From the NCBI RefSeq assembly GCF_003611035.1, contig NZ_CP030033.1, forward strand, positions 434,001-498,000: DNA of 64,000 bases, written 5' to 3'. Shown here in pieces: positions 47,362 to 58,077 of this stretch. The stretch's first letter is position 1; each line of letters starts with the position of its first letter. A program made the translations under genes and the position numbers. The DNA comes from Cryobacterium soli (lineage in GTDB: Bacteria > Actinomycetota > Actinomycetes > Actinomycetales > Microbacteriaceae). Below the pieces are notes generated by a model, which was not told the origin of the DNA, did not search any database, and saw nothing but the letters and a program-made list of their open reading frames with translations.

Positions 47362-48498
47362 TCAGCGGACGACGGCGCTGTCGGGCGAGGAGACGTCGTA
47401 CTCGGTGACGCTGCCCACCGGATGGCTCACGATGAGAGCGCTGAGCACGACGGCCTTGTACTCGGACCGTTCGGCATTGCCCCAGACCACGCGCGCTCCC
47501 CCGGCGAGGGTGAGGGTGACGTCGTCCTTGGTGGCCGCCGCGACGCTGTCGAGCTGACTGCGGATGCCCTCCGGAAGCGCCCAGACCACGGCGACGGCGG
47601 ACTGGAAGCCGGCGCCGCTGGCTCCCCCGGTGGCCGTGACGACGGGATACCCCGCCGGCCGGTCTGCGCTCGACTGGATGACGACTCCGGCTGCGTCCAC
47701 GAGGTCGAAGCCGGCGGCGGAGGCGATCGCTCCGACGGGTTCGCGTTCGATGACGCGCACGACGAGGGTGTCCGGTGGCCGGCTCTCCGTGACGTAGCTG
47801 CGGATCAGGGTGAACTCGCTGAGTTCCCGTTTGACCTCGGCGAGATCCACGAGCGGCAGCGGCGTGCCGAGCTGGCCGTCGAGGGCCTGAGCGATGTCGG
47901 CCGCTGGGATGCGGTTGGTGCCGGTGACCTCGATCGTGCGCAGCGCCATGAGCGGGGAGAACACTCCCACCAGCACGAACGTGACGAGGGCGGCGATGGT
48001 GCCTGCCGCGGCGATCCACAGGTTGCGGCGGCGGCGCGATCTGGAGGTGAAGCGGCGCACCTCGCTGCGTTCGTACTGTTTGCGGGCGCGCCGGGCCGCG
48101 CGGAGGCGCGCGCGGGCGCTCCGGGCGGTGAGCGGTGGTTCGAGCGCCGGCTCAGCGGGCGCGGGGGTGCGGGAGCCGGAATCGGTGCGTGCCCCCAGGC
48201 CGGACGGGCGGGCACCGTGGGAGCCGGTCAGCCGGGCCCAGGCGGACGGTGCCGTGGGCGCGCCGGAGGGACTCGGTCCGGCTGCAGGGGCGGCCTCCGT
48301 CTCGGCTACGCCCAGCGGCGGCAGCGCGATCGGCTCGGTCGTCGCGTCGGGCTCCGCGCGCTTCCGGGCCGTCGTACCGGGTACCGCCGTGCGCGGCGAT
48401 GCCGCGGCGGGAGTCTTCCGGGTCGATCTCGGCTCGGGCTCCGGCGCTCCCCCGGTGCCCGACCGGGCCGCCGGGGTGATCCCTGGGGGACGTTTCAT
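47362..48498 (-). CDS. ftsQ: Cell division protein FtsQ
   Basis: Single-pass divisome protein linking early and late division proteins. 378 residues: a long cytoplasmic Ala/Pro/Ser/Arg-rich N-terminus (about 1-165), a basic stretch (TSRSRRRRNLWIAAAG), one membrane segment, then POTRA (MALRTIEVTGTNRIPAADIA) and the FtsQ beta domain (VVRVIEREPVGAIASAAGF). ATG at 48498 follows murC by 25 bases. The long N-terminal tail is usual in actinobacteria. Confidence 0.92.
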   Translation of the reverse strand: MKRPPGITPAARSGTGGAPEPEPRSTRKTPAAASPRTAVPGTTARKRAEPDATTEPIALPPLGVAETEAAPAAGPSPSGAPTAPSAWARLTGSHGARPSGLGARTDSGSRTPAPAEPALEPPLTARSARARLRAARRARKQYERSEVRRFTSRSRRRRNLWIAAAGTIAALVTFVLVGVFSPLMALRTIEVTGTNRIPAADIAQALDGQLGTPLPLVDLAEVKRELSEFTLIRSYVTESRPPDTLVVRVIEREPVGAIASAAGFDLVDAAGVVIQSSADRPAGYPVVTATGGASGAGFQSAVAVVWALPEGIRSQLDSVAAATKDDVTLTLAGGARVVWGNAERSEYKAVVLSALIVSHPVGSVTEYDVSSPDSAVVR

Positions 48499-48523
48499 GC
48501 GCGCACGATCCGTGCGGGCATGA

Positions 48524-49933
48524 TCAGCGCGCCCCGGCCGCGGTGTCGGCGCTGAGCGACGCGAGCAGTTGGGGAACGATGCGGTAGACGTCACCGCAGC
48601 CGAGGGTCACGACGAAGTCGCCTTCCCTGGCGATGGTGCCCAGGTAGTCGGCGGCGTCCTGCCACTCGGGGATGAAGGCGACGTGAGACGGGTCCTGGAA
48701 GCGTTCGGAGACGAGGGCGCCGGTGACGCCGGGCTCCGGGTCCTCTCGGGCGCCGTAGACGGCCAGCACGATGGTCTCGTCCGCGTACTTCTCCAGAGTG
48801 TCGGCGAACTCCTGCGCGAACAGCCGCGTGCGGCTGTACAGGTGCGGCTGGTGCACGGCGATGATGCGCCCAGTGCCCACCACGGTCCGGGCGGCCGCCA
48901 GTGCCGCGGCGACCTCGGTCGGGTGGTGCGCGTAGTCGTCGTAGACGCTCACACCGCGTACGGTGCCGTGCAGCTCGAAGCGGCGCTCCGTTCCACCGAA
49001 GGCCGCAATGGCCTCCAGCGATGCGGCCGGCTCGAAGCCGAGGCCGACGAGCACAGCGAAGGCACCGGCGGCGTTGATCGCATTGTGGCGGCCGGGGATG
49101 CGCAGGGTGGCTGAGTAGTCGGTGCCCGCCCAGGTCACCGTGAAGCCCACCGGCCCGTTGGTGTCGATCGAGTGCACGCGAACGGTGGCGTCCTCGGCCT
49201 CGCCGAAGGTGATGACGTGCTTGCCCTCGAGGCGGCCGGTGACGTGAACGGCACCCGGGTCGTCGGAGGAGACCACCACGAGCTCGCCGGCGTTCTGGGC
49301 GAACTGCACGAACGCCGCCTCGAACGCCTCGAGCGAGCCGTAATGGTCGAGGTGGTCGGGGTCCACGTTCGTGATGAGCGCGATCCCGGTGTTGTAGAGC
49401 AGGAAGGACCCGTCGGATTCGTCGGCCTCGACGACGAAGAGGTCGTCGGATCCGCTGCCCGCACTCACGCCGAGGGATTCGATGACGCCGCCGTTGACGA
49501 AGCTGGGGTCCTGGCCGAGCCCGAGCAGCCCGGTGACGATCATTCCGGTCGACGTCGTCTTGCCGTGCGCGCCGGCCACGGAGACGAGCCGGTGCGAGCG
49601 GATCAGCCAGGCGAGAGCCTGCGAGCGGTGCAGCACGGGCAGGCCCCGTTCGAGCGCGAGCACGTACTCCGGGTTGTCCTGCCAGAGGGCCCCGGTGACC
49701 ACGAGGCTGTCGGCATCGCCCACATTGGCGGCGTCGTGTCCGATCGCGATGGTCGCGCCCAAGGCGCGGAGGGCCTGGATGTTGTCGGAGTCGCGCACGT
49801 CGGAGCCGGTCACGGTGTGCCCGGCGGCCAGGAACAGGCGGGCGATGCCGCTCATCCCGGAGCCGCCGATGCCCACGAAGTGCACGGTTCCGAGGTCTGC
49901 GGGAACGATGAGGGTGAGGTCTGGCTTGATCAC
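48524..49933 (-). CDS. murC: UDP-N-acetylmuramate-L-alanine ligase
   Basis: Adds the first peptide residue to UDP-MurNAc. 469 residues with [20 protein letters not shown] at the N-terminus, the P-loop [34 protein letters not shown], and [19 protein letters not shown] in the C-terminal domain. The start is GTG at 49933, just before [14 protein letters not shown], with only a weak purine-rich site upstream. It follows murG with a 147-base gap that contains no gene. Confidence 0.95.
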   Translation of the reverse strand: MIKPDLTLIVPADLGTVHFVGIGGSGMSGIARLFLAAGHTVTGSDVRDSDNIQALRALGATIAIGHDAANVGDADSLVVTGALWQDNPEYVLALERGLPVLHRSQALAWLIRSHRLVSVAGAHGKTTSTGMIVTGLLGLGQDPSFVNGGVIESLGVSAGSGSDDLFVVEADESDGSFLLYNTGIALITNVDPDHLDHYGSLEAFEAAFVQFAQNAGELVVVSSDDPGAVHVTGRLEGKHVITFGEAEDATVRVHSIDTNGPVGFTVTWAGTDYSATLRIPGRHNAINAAGAFAVLVGLGFEPAASLEAIAAFGGTERRFELHGTVRGVSVYDDYAHHPTEVAAALAAARTVVGTGRIIAVHQPHLYSRTRLFAQEFADTLEKYADETIVLAVYGAREDPEPGVTGALVSERFQDPSHVAFIPEWQDAADYLGTIAREGDFVVTLGCGDVYRIVPQLLASLSADTAAGAR

Positions 49934-50080
49934 GTGACGGTCTTTCTGGCTGGCGGAGCTGGGGAGACGCAGGTCTGGTTCCACGTTACGCGGCGCTCGA
50001 CGTGAGGTCGAACGCGGTCTCGCTGTCGCTGTGCTCGTGCGGAGTGGTGCGGAGGTGCGGGGATGGGCGGTAGGTGCCGG

Positions 50081-51166
50081 TCAGCGGGGCTTCGGCCGTC
50101 GGGCCGCCTGATCGATGAGTTCCACCGTGCGCCGGGTGCCGTCGAGCACGCCGACGGAGCGTGCGGCGACACTCATCTCCTGGATGGTCCCCGGCTTGTG
50201 CAGCAGGGGCAGCAGGGTCGATTCGATCCAGGAGGGCAGGAATCGGGCGTCGTCGATGAGGATGCCTCCTCCAGCTGCCACGACGTCGGCCGCGTTGAAG
50301 CGCTGTTCGCCGTTGCCGACCGGGTACGGCACGTACGCGGCGGGAATCCCGAGGGCGCTCAGTTCGCTCACGGTGGCGGCTCCGGCCCGGGACACCGCGA
50401 AGTCGGCGACCGACAAGGCGAGGTCCATGCGGTCGCAGTAGGCGATCATCCGGTAGCCGTCCAGGCCGGGATCGGTGACCTCCGCCTGGGTTCCGGTGAT
50501 GTGCAGCACCTGCCAGCCTGCTGCAATGAGCGCAGGGGCAGCGTCGACGACGGTGCGGTTGATGCGGCGTGCGCCGAGCGACCCGCCCGTCACGAGCAGT
50601 GTGGGCAGGTCGGCGGCCAGGCCGAAGAAGGCCAGGCCCTCCGGGCGGGACGCGGCACGGTCGAGGACCTCGATCTCGCGCCGGAGCGGCATGCCGACGA
50701 CCCGGGCGTGCCGGAGCCGGGTCCCGGCGAAGGCGACGCCCACGGAGTGGGTGAAGGCCGAGCCGAGCCGGTTGGCCAGGCCGGGCTTGGCGTTGGCCTC
50801 GTGGATGGCGATGGGGATTCCGGCGCGCCGGGCGGCAAGGTAGGCCGGTGTGGCCACATAGCCGCCGAAGCCCACCACGACGTCCACCTGGCGGCGGCGC
50901 AGGGTGGCGGCCACCTCGTTGATGGCCCGGTTGAACCGGGGCAGGAAACGCACGGCGGCGCGGTTGGGCCGGCGCGGGAACGGGAGGCGGGGCACGATGA
51001 GAAGTTCGTAGCCGCGCTCGGGGACCAGGCGGGACTCCAGTCCCTCGCTCGTTCCGAGCACCAGCACAGTGGCGTCGGGGTCGCGCGCGCGGAGCGCATC
51101 CGCGACGGCGAGCAACGGATTCACGTGACCGGCGGTTCCGCCGCCGGCGAGCAGATAGGTGGTCAT
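50081..51166 (-). CDS. murG: UDP-GlcNAc:lipid I GlcNAc transferase MurG
   Basis: Makes lipid II at the inner face of the membrane. 361 residues, GT-B fold. YLLAGGGTAGHVNPLLAVAD gives the first glycine-rich loop; LLVTGGSLGARRINRTVVDA and SRAGAATVSELSALGIPAAY form the UDP-GlcNAc site, with YPVGNGEQRFNAADV nearby. ATG at 51166 overlaps the ftsW stop (ATGA), so they are coupled. Confidence 0.96.
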   Translation of the reverse strand: MTTYLLAGGGTAGHVNPLLAVADALRARDPDATVLVLGTSEGLESRLVPERGYELLIVPRLPFPRRPNRAAVRFLPRFNRAINEVAATLRRRQVDVVVGFGGYVATPAYLAARRAGIPIAIHEANAKPGLANRLGSAFTHSVGVAFAGTRLRHARVVGMPLRREIEVLDRAASRPEGLAFFGLAADLPTLLVTGGSLGARRINRTVVDAAPALIAAGWQVLHITGTQAEVTDPGLDGYRMIAYCDRMDLALSVADFAVSRAGAATVSELSALGIPAAYVPYPVGNGEQRFNAADVVAAGGGILIDDARFLPSWIESTLLPLLHKPGTIQEMSVAARSVGVLDGTRRTVELIDQAARRPKPR

Positions 51167-52470
51167 CGAACCGTTCCTCGTTTCGGTGCCGTGCGCGCTG
51201 GGCCGGCGGACGCCACAGGGGCCGCGCCCGGGCGGGCCAGGGCATCCTGTTGCAGGTTGTGGTCGCTGCGTGCGAAGGAGAGCACGACGCCGATGGCGGC
51301 GAGCGTCGTGAGCAGCGCAGTGCCACCCGCTGAGATCAACGGCAGCGGCACCCCGAGCACGGGGAGCACCCCGAGCACGACGCCGATGTTCACCATCGCC
51401 TGGCCGATGATCCAGACCATGACGGCCGCTGTGGTCACCCTGATCTGCAGGTTGGTGGTGCTGTGCATGATGCGGATGAAGGCGAACGCGAGCAGGATGA
51501 ACATCAAGAGCACCACGATGGCGCCGATGAGGCCGAGTTCCTCTCCGATGATGGCGAAGATGTAGTCGTTGTCCGCGGCGGGCAGCCAGGACCACTTGGC
51601 CTTGGAGTTGCCCAGCCCGACCCCGAACACTCCCCCGTTGGCCAGCGCCCAGGTGCCGTGCAGCGGTTGCCAGCAGGCCGCAGAGATGGTGCCGTTGAGT
51701 TCGTGGCAGGTGTCGACGGCGAAGCTGAGGATGCGGGTCATCCGGTTCTCGCTCGTGACGGCCAGCAGACCGCCGACGAGGATTCCGACCCCCAACGGGG
51801 CGGCGAGCATCCGCAGCCGCACCCCGGCGAAGAACAGCGCGCCGAAGAGGATGCCCGCCATGATGATCACGGTTCCGAGGTCACCACCGATCATGACGAG
51901 CATGATCGACCCGCCACCGACGCCGAAGACGGGGATGTACACGTGCCGCCAGTCGTCGAGCTTGTCCTTCTTCTGCGCCAGGAGCACGCCCAACCAGATC
52001 ACCAGGGCCACCTTGATGGCCTCAGAGGGCTGGAACTGCACGCTCCCGATCGCGAGCCAGTTGGTGTTGCCGGCCACGGTGATGCCCAGCGGGGTGAAGA
52101 CCACGAGGCACTGGAAGAAGCAGGAGACCAGCAGGGCCGGCCAGGCGACCCGTTGCCAGAAGCGCACGGGCAGCCGGCTGATCACGAGCATGAGCGGGAT
52201 GCCGAGGACGGCGAAGATGCCCTGCCGGAAGAGGCCGCCGTAGAAACCGGCATCCTCGAGGTAGGAGTCGACCGACGAGGAGGAGAGCACCATGACCAGG
52301 CCGAAGAGCACCAGGAACAGCGTGGTACCCAGCAAAAGCAGGTAGTTGGTGGATTCGGCCCGGAAGACCCGGCCCAGATTGACGCGGGTCAGAGAGCTGC
52401 GTACCTGTCCGAGCGGCGCGGGGGTGTTACCGCCAGCCTCAGGCACCCGGGTACGAGGACGAGTCTTCAT
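51163..52470 (-). CDS. ftsW: Septal peptidoglycan polymerase FtsW (SEDS family)
   Basis: Glycosyltransferase that polymerises lipid II at the septum together with FtsI. 435 residues with about ten membrane helices; the SEDS motif region is GGDLGTVIIMAGILFGALFF and the C-terminal half has DNDYIFAIIGEELGLIGAIV and VLGVPLPLISAGGTALLTTL. A basic N-terminus ([14 protein letters not shown]) precedes the first helix. ATG at 52470 has GGGAGG about 8 bases upstream and overlaps murD by 32 bases. Confidence 0.95.
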   Translation of the reverse strand: MKTRPRTRVPEAGGNTPAPLGQVRSSLTRVNLGRVFRAESTNYLLLLGTTLFLVLFGLVMVLSSSSVDSYLEDAGFYGGLFRQGIFAVLGIPLMLVISRLPVRFWQRVAWPALLVSCFFQCLVVFTPLGITVAGNTNWLAIGSVQFQPSEAIKVALVIWLGVLLAQKKDKLDDWRHVYIPVFGVGGGSIMLVMIGGDLGTVIIMAGILFGALFFAGVRLRMLAAPLGVGILVGGLLAVTSENRMTRILSFAVDTCHELNGTISAACWQPLHGTWALANGGVFGVGLGNSKAKWSWLPAADNDYIFAIIGEELGLIGAIVVLLMFILLAFAFIRIMHSTTNLQIRVTTAAVMVWIIGQAMVNIGVVLGVLPVLGVPLPLISAGGTALLTTLAAIGVVLSFARSDHNLQQDALARPGAAPVASAGPARTAPKRGTVR

Positions 52471-53980
52471 GCGACCCACCTCCCAAATAATCGTGAACGG
52501 CCTGGGCGAATTTCGCCCCGCGTTCCGCGTAGCTCGCGAACTGGTCCATGGACGCCGCTGCCGGAGCCAGCAGGACGACGTCTCCGGCCTCGGCCAGCGA
52601 GCCGGCCAGCCCGACCGCTGACGGCATGACCTCACCAGTGTCATCTGAGTCGATCTCGAATACCCGCAGGGCGGGGGCGTGTCGCCGGAATGCCGCGAGG
52701 ACTTCGTCCCGTTCGACCCCGATGATCACGGCGCCGCGCAACCGGCCGACGTGCCGGGCCACCAGATCACCGATGTCGACACCCTTGAGCAGCCCGCCGA
52801 CCAGCCAGACGACGGAGTCGAAGGCGGCGAGGGAGGCATCGGCGGCGTGCGGGTTGGTCGCCTTGGAGTCGTCGATCCAGCTGATGCCGTTCTGCACGGC
52901 GACCACCTCGATGCGGTGCGCGTCGAGCCTGAAGGTCTCCAGGGCGGCGCGGATGGCCGCGGGGGCGACATCGAAGGATCGCGCGAGCGCTGCGGCGGCG
53001 AGGATGTTGGCGACCACGTGCGGTGCGGCCAGGCCGGCCGCGGCGAGGTCGGTCACGGTGGTGAGCTCGATGGCGCTGTCGAACCGGTCCTCGAGGAACG
53101 CCCGGTCGCAGACGATGCCGTCGACGATTCCCAGGTCGCTGGGGCCGGGCACGCCCAGCCCGAAACCGATGGCCCGGGCACCGTCCCCCACCTCGGCGTC
53201 TTCGACCATGCGCATGGTGGCACGGTCGGCCTTGTTGTACACGCACGCCACCGTGGTGTTGGCGTAGACCTTGGCCTTCGCGTCCCGGTAGGCGTCGGCC
53301 GAGCCGTGCCAGTCCAGGTGGTCGTCGGCGACGTTGAGACAGACGCTGGACCAGGGCACCAGCGCGCCTGGGCCGGTGAGGGGCAGGTGGTGCAGCTGGT
53401 AGCTGGACAGCTCGACGACGAGCACGTCCCAGCCCTGCGGGTCTCGCACGGCGTCCAGCACGGGCACGCCGATGTTGCCGCAGGGAGCCACCCTATGGCC
53501 GGCTGCCGCGAGCATGGTCGCAGCAAGCTGCACCGTGGTGGTCTTGCCGTTGGTGCCCGTGACGAGGATCCACGGCGCGGGCGCGCCGACCTTGTCGCGC
53601 AGCCGCCAGGCCAGTTCGATGTCGCCCCAGACCGGGATCGACTCCGAGCGGGCCCAGAGCAGCACGGGGTGGTCGGGGTGGAACCCCGGCGACACGATGA
53701 TGAGCTCTGGGGCGTGTGCCGCGAGGGCTGCCGGCACGGAGTCCAGGTCGGCGGTCAGCAACGGGATGCCGAGGACCTCGAGCAGGCGGGCCCGGTCGTC
53801 CGGGGCGGTGCCGGCCACGACGAGCACGTCCGCGCCGAGCTCGCCGAGGGTGTCGGCCGCGGCGAAACCGGTCATGCCCAGGCCCAGGACGGCCACGCGC
53901 AGGCCGGTCCACTCGGAGTGCCAGCTCGTCAGACGCTCCAGGCGCTCGTCGGACGGGGTATCCGCGGAAAGGGCTACCAC
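52439..53980 (-). CDS. murD: UDP-N-acetylmuramoyl-L-alanine-D-glutamate ligase
   Basis: Adds D-glutamate to the growing stem peptide. 513 residues from GTG at 53980; ATG at 53995 is the alternative. The GTG is preferred because the junction GTGGTAGCCCT is the same as at murF-mraY, where the GTG is clearly the start. Motifs are [20 protein letters not shown] (UDP-binding), [20 protein letters not shown] (P-loop) and [20 protein letters not shown]. The product overlaps ftsW by 32 bases. Confidence 0.94.
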   Translation of the reverse strand: MVALSADTPSDERLERLTSWHSEWTGLRVAVLGLGMTGFAAADTLGELGADVLVVAGTAPDDRARLLEVLGIPLLTADLDSVPAALAAHAPELIIVSPGFHPDHPVLLWARSESIPVWGDIELAWRLRDKVGAPAPWILVTGTNGKTTTVQLAATMLAAAGHRVAPCGNIGVPVLDAVRDPQGWDVLVVELSSYQLHHLPLTGPGALVPWSSVCLNVADDHLDWHGSADAYRDAKAKVYANTTVACVYNKADRATMRMVEDAEVGDGARAIGFGLGVPGPSDLGIVDGIVCDRAFLEDRFDSAIELTTVTDLAAAGLAAPHVVANILAAAALARSFDVAPAAIRAALETFRLDAHRIEVVAVQNGISWIDDSKATNPHAADASLAAFDSVVWLVGGLLKGVDIGDLVARHVGRLRGAVIIGVERDEVLAAFRRHAPALRVFEIDSDDTGEVMPSAVGLAGSLAEAGDVVLLAPAAASMDQFASYAERGAKFAQAVHDYLGGGSHEDSSSYPGA

Positions 53981-55074
53981 AATCGCGCCAGCCATTCGAG
54001 GTAGAAGGTGCCGACGCCCGCGGCGACGAGCAACCCGCCGATGATCCAGAAGCGCACCACCACCGTGACCTCGGCCCAGCCCTTGAGCTCGAAGTGGTGA
54101 TGGATCGGGCTCATCAGGAAGATCCGTTTGCCCCGGGTGACCTTGAAGTACGCGCGCTGGACGATCACCGAGCCGGCTTCGATGACGAAGAGGCCGCCGA
54201 TGAGGACCAGGAGCAGTTCGGTGCGGCTGAGGATGGCCAGCGCGGCCAGGGCGCCGCCCAGCCCGAGCGAGCCGGTGTCGCCGAGGAAGATCTTGGCCGG
54301 GCTGGTGTTCCACCACAGGAAGCCGATCAGTCCGCCGACGATCGCCGCGGCCACGATGGCGAGGTCGAAGGAGTCGGGTCCGGGGTAGCACTTGTACATG
54401 TCGGCGATGTCCGACCCGCCGGGGTTGCAGGACTGGTTCGACTGCCAGAAGCCGATGATGATGTAGGACCCGATCGCGAAGACCAGCGAGCCCGTGGCGA
54501 GCCCGTCGAGGCCGTCGGTGACATTGACGCCGTTGGAGGTCGCCGCCACGATCAGGCAGATCCAGACGATGAACGCGGCGATCCCGATGAAGGTGCCGAG
54601 CTTCATGAAGTCCAGCGGCAGGTCCCGGATGAACGAGATGTGGGTGGAGGCCGGCGTCTCGCCGTTCTTGTCGGGGAACTGCAGCGCCATCCAGCCGAAG
54701 GCGCCGGCGACGACGACCTGTCCGGCGATCTTCTGCCAGCCGCCCAGGCCCAGGCTGCGCTGGTTGCGGGTCTTCAGGTAGTCGTCGAGGAAGCCGACCA
54801 GTCCGAGGCCGACCATCATGAACAGCACGAGCAGCGGGGATGCCGTCAGCGGCCGGTTTTCGATCCACATGGCGAGGAAGTAGCTGACCAGGACGCCGAC
54901 GATGATGATGATGCCGCCCATGGTGGCGGTACCGCGTTTGGCGTGGTGGCTCTTGGGTCCGTCATCGCGGATGAACTGGCCCCAGCCGAGCTTGTGGAAG
55001 AGCCGGATGAACAGCGGGGTCAGGAGCAGCGTGAAGACGAGGGACATCGCTCCAGCCAGCAGGAGGGCTACCAC
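53974..55074 (-). CDS. mraY: Phospho-N-acetylmuramoyl-pentapeptide transferase MraY
   Basis: Transfers phospho-MurNAc-pentapeptide to undecaprenyl phosphate, making lipid I. 366 residues, about ten membrane helices. Catalytic features include [34 protein letters not shown] with the Asp pair and [13 protein letters not shown]. The C-terminal cytoplasmic motif [20 protein letters not shown] is complete. GTG at 55074 overlaps the murF stop by seven bases and murD's start overlaps its own stop in the same way. Confidence 0.97.
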   Translation of the reverse strand: MVALLLAGAMSLVFTLLLTPLFIRLFHKLGWGQFIRDDGPKSHHAKRGTATMGGIIIIVGVLVSYFLAMWIENRPLTASPLLVLFMMVGLGLVGFLDDYLKTRNQRSLGLGGWQKIAGQVVVAGAFGWMALQFPDKNGETPASTHISFIRDLPLDFMKLGTFIGIAAFIVWICLIVAATSNGVNVTDGLDGLATGSLVFAIGSYIIIGFWQSNQSCNPGGSDIADMYKCYPGPDSFDLAIVAAAIVGGLIGFLWWNTSPAKIFLGDTGSLGLGGALAALAILSRTELLLVLIGGLFVIEAGSVIVQRAYFKVTRGKRIFLMSPIHHHFELKGWAEVTVVVRFWIIGGLLVAAGVGTFYLEWLARLW

Positions 55075-56495
55075 GAGTACAACTTTCCCAGTCGGTCGCC
55101 GAGGAAACGGAGTCCGGCTGAATTCGATGATTTGACGAGCACGGTGTCGCCGGGCTTCACGGTGTCGCTCAGCAGGGCGAAGGCCTCGTCGGCGTTGTCG
55201 ACATAGGCCGACTCGCCGTCCCAGGAGCCTTCGTTGATGGTGCTGATGTGCATGCGCCGGGCGGCGGGTCCGACCACGACGAGTTGGGAGATGTTGAGGC
55301 GCACGGCGAGCAGGCCGATCCGGTCGTGCTCGTCGCCGGCCAGTTCGCCCAGTTCGCTCATCTCGCCGAGGACGGCGATGCTGCGCCCGTCGGGCTTGCG
55401 GATCTGGGCGAGTGTCTTGAGGGCTGCCGTCATGGAGTCGGGGCTGGCGTTGTAGGCGTCGTTGATCACGGTGATGTCATCCCGTCCGCCCATGACCTCC
55501 ATGCGCCACCGTTCGGCGACGGTGACGGATTCGAGCGCCGTGACGATGTCGTCGATGGGCACGCCGAGGACGTCGGCGACCGCGGCCGCGGCCAGGGCGT
55601 TCATCACGTGGTGTTCGCCGAGGACCCGGAAGGAGACCGGCCGGCTCGCACCATCGGGGAGGTGCAGCGTGAAACGTGTGCCGGTGCGGGTGCCGTGGAT
55701 GTCGGAGGCGCGCACCGCGGCGCCAGCGCCCTCGCCGAACCAGACGACGCGCGCGGTCGTCAGAGCGGCCATCCCGGCCACCCTGTCGTCGTCCACGTTG
55801 AGCACGGCCACATCGCCAGGGAGCAGGTCGGTGACCATCTCCGACTTGGTGCGCACGGTGGCGTCGATACCGCCGAACCCGCCCGCGTGGGCGAGGCCGA
55901 CCTTGAGCACGACGCCAATATCGGGCCGGGCCATCCGCACCAGGCGCCGGATCTCGCCTTCGGCGCTCGCGCCCATCTCGGCGACGAGGAATTCGGTCTG
56001 CTCGGTGACCTCGAGCATCGTCAACGGGGCGCCGACCTCGTTGTTGAAGGAGGCGCGTGCCGCCACAGTGGGGCCGACCTGCTCGAGGACGGCCCTGAGC
56101 AGGTTCTTGGTGGTGGTCTTGCCGTTGGATCCGGTGATGCCGATGACCCGGAGGGGTCCGGTGGCGCGCACGCGAGCGATGACGGCGGTGGCCAGGTCGC
56201 CGAGGGCGGTCACGGCGTCCGGCACGAGCACCTGGGCGACGGGAAGGTCGAGCAGCCGCTCGACGATGATGAGGACGGCGCCGTTGGCGACGGCGGCCGG
56301 CGCGAAGAGGTGACCGTCGGTCTCCTCCCCCGGCTTGGCGACGAAGATGTCGCCGGAGGCCACCTCACGGGAGTCGGTGTGCACCGCGCCGCTCACCAGG
56401 GAGTCGGCGGTCAGCACGTCGGAGGCGCCGGGCGCCGCGAGGTGAAGCTCGCCGGTCATGGCCGCCGTGATCTCGGTCAGGCTCAGGGCGATCAT
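55068..56495 (-). CDS. murF: UDP-MurNAc-tripeptide:D-alanyl-D-alanine ligase
   Basis: Adds the terminal D-Ala-D-Ala. 475 residues. N-terminal domain with [21 protein letters not shown]-loop [40 protein letters not shown] and [20 protein letters not shown] in the central and C-terminal domains. It ends TGG TAG, which overlaps the GTG of mraY. The ATG at 56495 abuts the murE stop with no gap. Confidence 0.96.
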   Translation of the reverse strand: MIALSLTEITAAMTGELHLAAPGASDVLTADSLVSGAVHTDSREVASGDIFVAKPGEETDGHLFAPAAVANGAVLIIVERLLDLPVAQVLVPDAVTALGDLATAVIARVRATGPLRVIGITGSNGKTTTKNLLRAVLEQVGPTVAARASFNNEVGAPLTMLEVTEQTEFLVAEMGASAEGEIRRLVRMARPDIGVVLKVGLAHAGGFGGIDATVRTKSEMVTDLLPGDVAVLNVDDDRVAGMAALTTARVVWFGEGAGAAVRASDIHGTRTGTRFTLHLPDGASRPVSFRVLGEHHVMNALAAAAVADVLGVPIDDIVTALESVTVAERWRMEVMGGRDDITVINDAYNASPDSMTAALKTLAQIRKPDGRSIAVLGEMSELGELAGDEHDRIGLLAVRLNISQLVVVGPAARRMHISTINEGSWDGESAYVDNADEAFALLSDTVKPGDTVLVKSSNSAGLRFLGDRLGKLYSW

Positions 56496-58073
56496 CTACA
56501 ACCACCCGGCTTCCTGCAGGGCCAGGCGGGCGTCGTCCCGGGCGGAATAGGGCAGTTTCACACCTGCCACCTCCTGATAGTTCTCGTGGCCGGGGCCGGC
56601 GTAGAGCACGACATCGCCCTCTCCGGCCAGCGACAGGGCACGACGGAACGCCGTCGCGGGGTCGGGGACCTCGTAGAGTTCACCGTCAGGGACCGCGGCG
56701 CGGGCCGCCTCGAGGAGGGTGGCCCGGATGCTCGCCGCGTCTTCGAAACGCGGGTGGAAGTTGGTGATGACGACGGCGTCGGCGCCGCGGGCGGCGATGG
56801 CGCCCATGTCGGCGCGCTTGGTCTTGTCCCGGTCGCCGTCGGCGCCGAACACCATGATGATGCGGCCGGTGGTCGAGGCCCGGATCGCGGCCAGGGTGTT
56901 GAGGAAGGCGTCGGGGCTGTGCCCGTAGTCGATGTAGACGAGTGGCCCGCGGTCCCCGGAGATCAGTTCGGCCCGCCCGGGAATGTACGCGGTGATGCCA
57001 CCGTCGCGCTCCAGGGCGTGCTCGATGGCCGCGAGGTCGAAACCGGACTCCACGAGCATCACGATGGCCAGGGCCGCGTTGGCGGCCATATACCAGCCGA
57101 GCAGCGGCACCTGGGTGCGCAGGCGCCGGCCGTCCGGTCCCTCGAGCGTGAACTCGGTGGAACGTGCGCCCGTCGCGACGACGTGCATGTGCCAGTCGGC
57201 CTCGAGATCCGAGGTGTCCATGGTGCCGATGTGGGGGTGGTTGGCCAGTGTGGTGACCGGGATGCGGCTCTCTGCGGCGATCCGCCGGCCCCACTCCGAG
57301 TCGACCGTGACGACCCCGCGGCGGGACCGGTCGGGCTGGAAGAGCTCGAGTTTGGCCTGGAAGTACTCTTCCATGTCGGAGTAGTCGTCCAGGTGGTCGT
57401 GTGAGAGGTTGGTGAACCCGGTGAGGTCGAAGACCAGGCCGTCGACCCGGTGCCGGCTGACCGCTTGCGCCGAGACCTCGACGCCCACGGCGCGAACCTC
57501 GGCCTCGCGCATCCGCGCCAGGAGTGCGTGCAGTTCGCTGGCCTCCGGGGTGGTCAGCGAGCTCGTGACGGCGACATCGCCGATCCGGCGTTCGGCGGTG
57601 GAGGTGAGTCCGGCCACGACGCCCAGCTGGTTGAGGATGGCGAAGAGAAGGTAGACGACGCTGGTCTTGCCGTTGGTGCCGGTGACGGCGAACAGCGTCG
57701 CCGGGTTGTCGGCGGTGCGGTGAATCCAGGCCGAGACCGCCCCGAGGGCCAAGCGCACGTCGGTCGTGACGAGGACGGGGAGCCCGCAGTCGGCGGCCAG
57801 CAGCGCACCGGCTTCGTCGGTGAGGACAGCCACCGCGCCGGCCTCGCGGGCGGTGGCGGCGAAGGAGGCCCCGTGGATGAGGCGCCCGGGCATGCCCACG
57901 TAGAGGTCGCCGGGCTGTACGGTGCGGGAACTCAGGCTCACGCCGGTCAGCTCCCGGGTACCCGCGTCGCCGCGGAGGTCAAGGTTGAATTCATCGACTA
58001 GTCCCGACAACGACCGCGGGACCGGATGCTGAGGACGGAGAGCCGAGGGTGCCAAATCGGTCACGAGGCTCAC
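56496..58073 (-). CDS. murE: UDP-MurNAc-L-Ala-D-Glu ligase MurE with atypical amino-acid motif
   Basis: Adds the third residue of the stem peptide. 525 residues. P-loop [15 protein letters not shown] (131-145), LTGFTNLSHDHLDDYSDMEE, the AKLELF lysine, and the C-terminal domain. The selection motif, DNPR in DAP-adding MurE, reads FHPR (439-442) in ITNFHPRFED, so the Asp and Asn that help select meso-DAP are Phe and His. Microbacteriaceae make B-type peptidoglycan with ornithine, diaminobutyrate, lysine or homoserine, which fits. The start ATG lies 4 bases after the ftsI stop. The true substrate is not shown. Confidence 0.94.
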   Translation of the reverse strand: MSLVTDLAPSALRPQHPVPRSLSGLVDEFNLDLRGDAGTRELTGVSLSSRTVQPGDLYVGMPGRLIHGASFAATAREAGAVAVLTDEAGALLAADCGLPVLVTTDVRLALGAVSAWIHRTADNPATLFAVTGTNGKTSVVYLLFAILNQLGVVAGLTSTAERRIGDVAVTSSLTTPEASELHALLARMREAEVRAVGVEVSAQAVSRHRVDGLVFDLTGFTNLSHDHLDDYSDMEEYFQAKLELFQPDRSRRGVVTVDSEWGRRIAAESRIPVTTLANHPHIGTMDTSDLEADWHMHVVATGARSTEFTLEGPDGRRLRTQVPLLGWYMAANAALAIVMLVESGFDLAAIEHALERDGGITAYIPGRAELISGDRGPLVYIDYGHSPDAFLNTLAAIRASTTGRIIMVFGADGDRDKTKRADMGAIAARGADAVVITNFHPRFEDAASIRATLLEAARAAVPDGELYEVPDPATAFRRALSLAGEGDVVLYAGPGHENYQEVAGVKLPYSARDDARLALQEAGWL

Positions 58074-58077
58074 TTTC

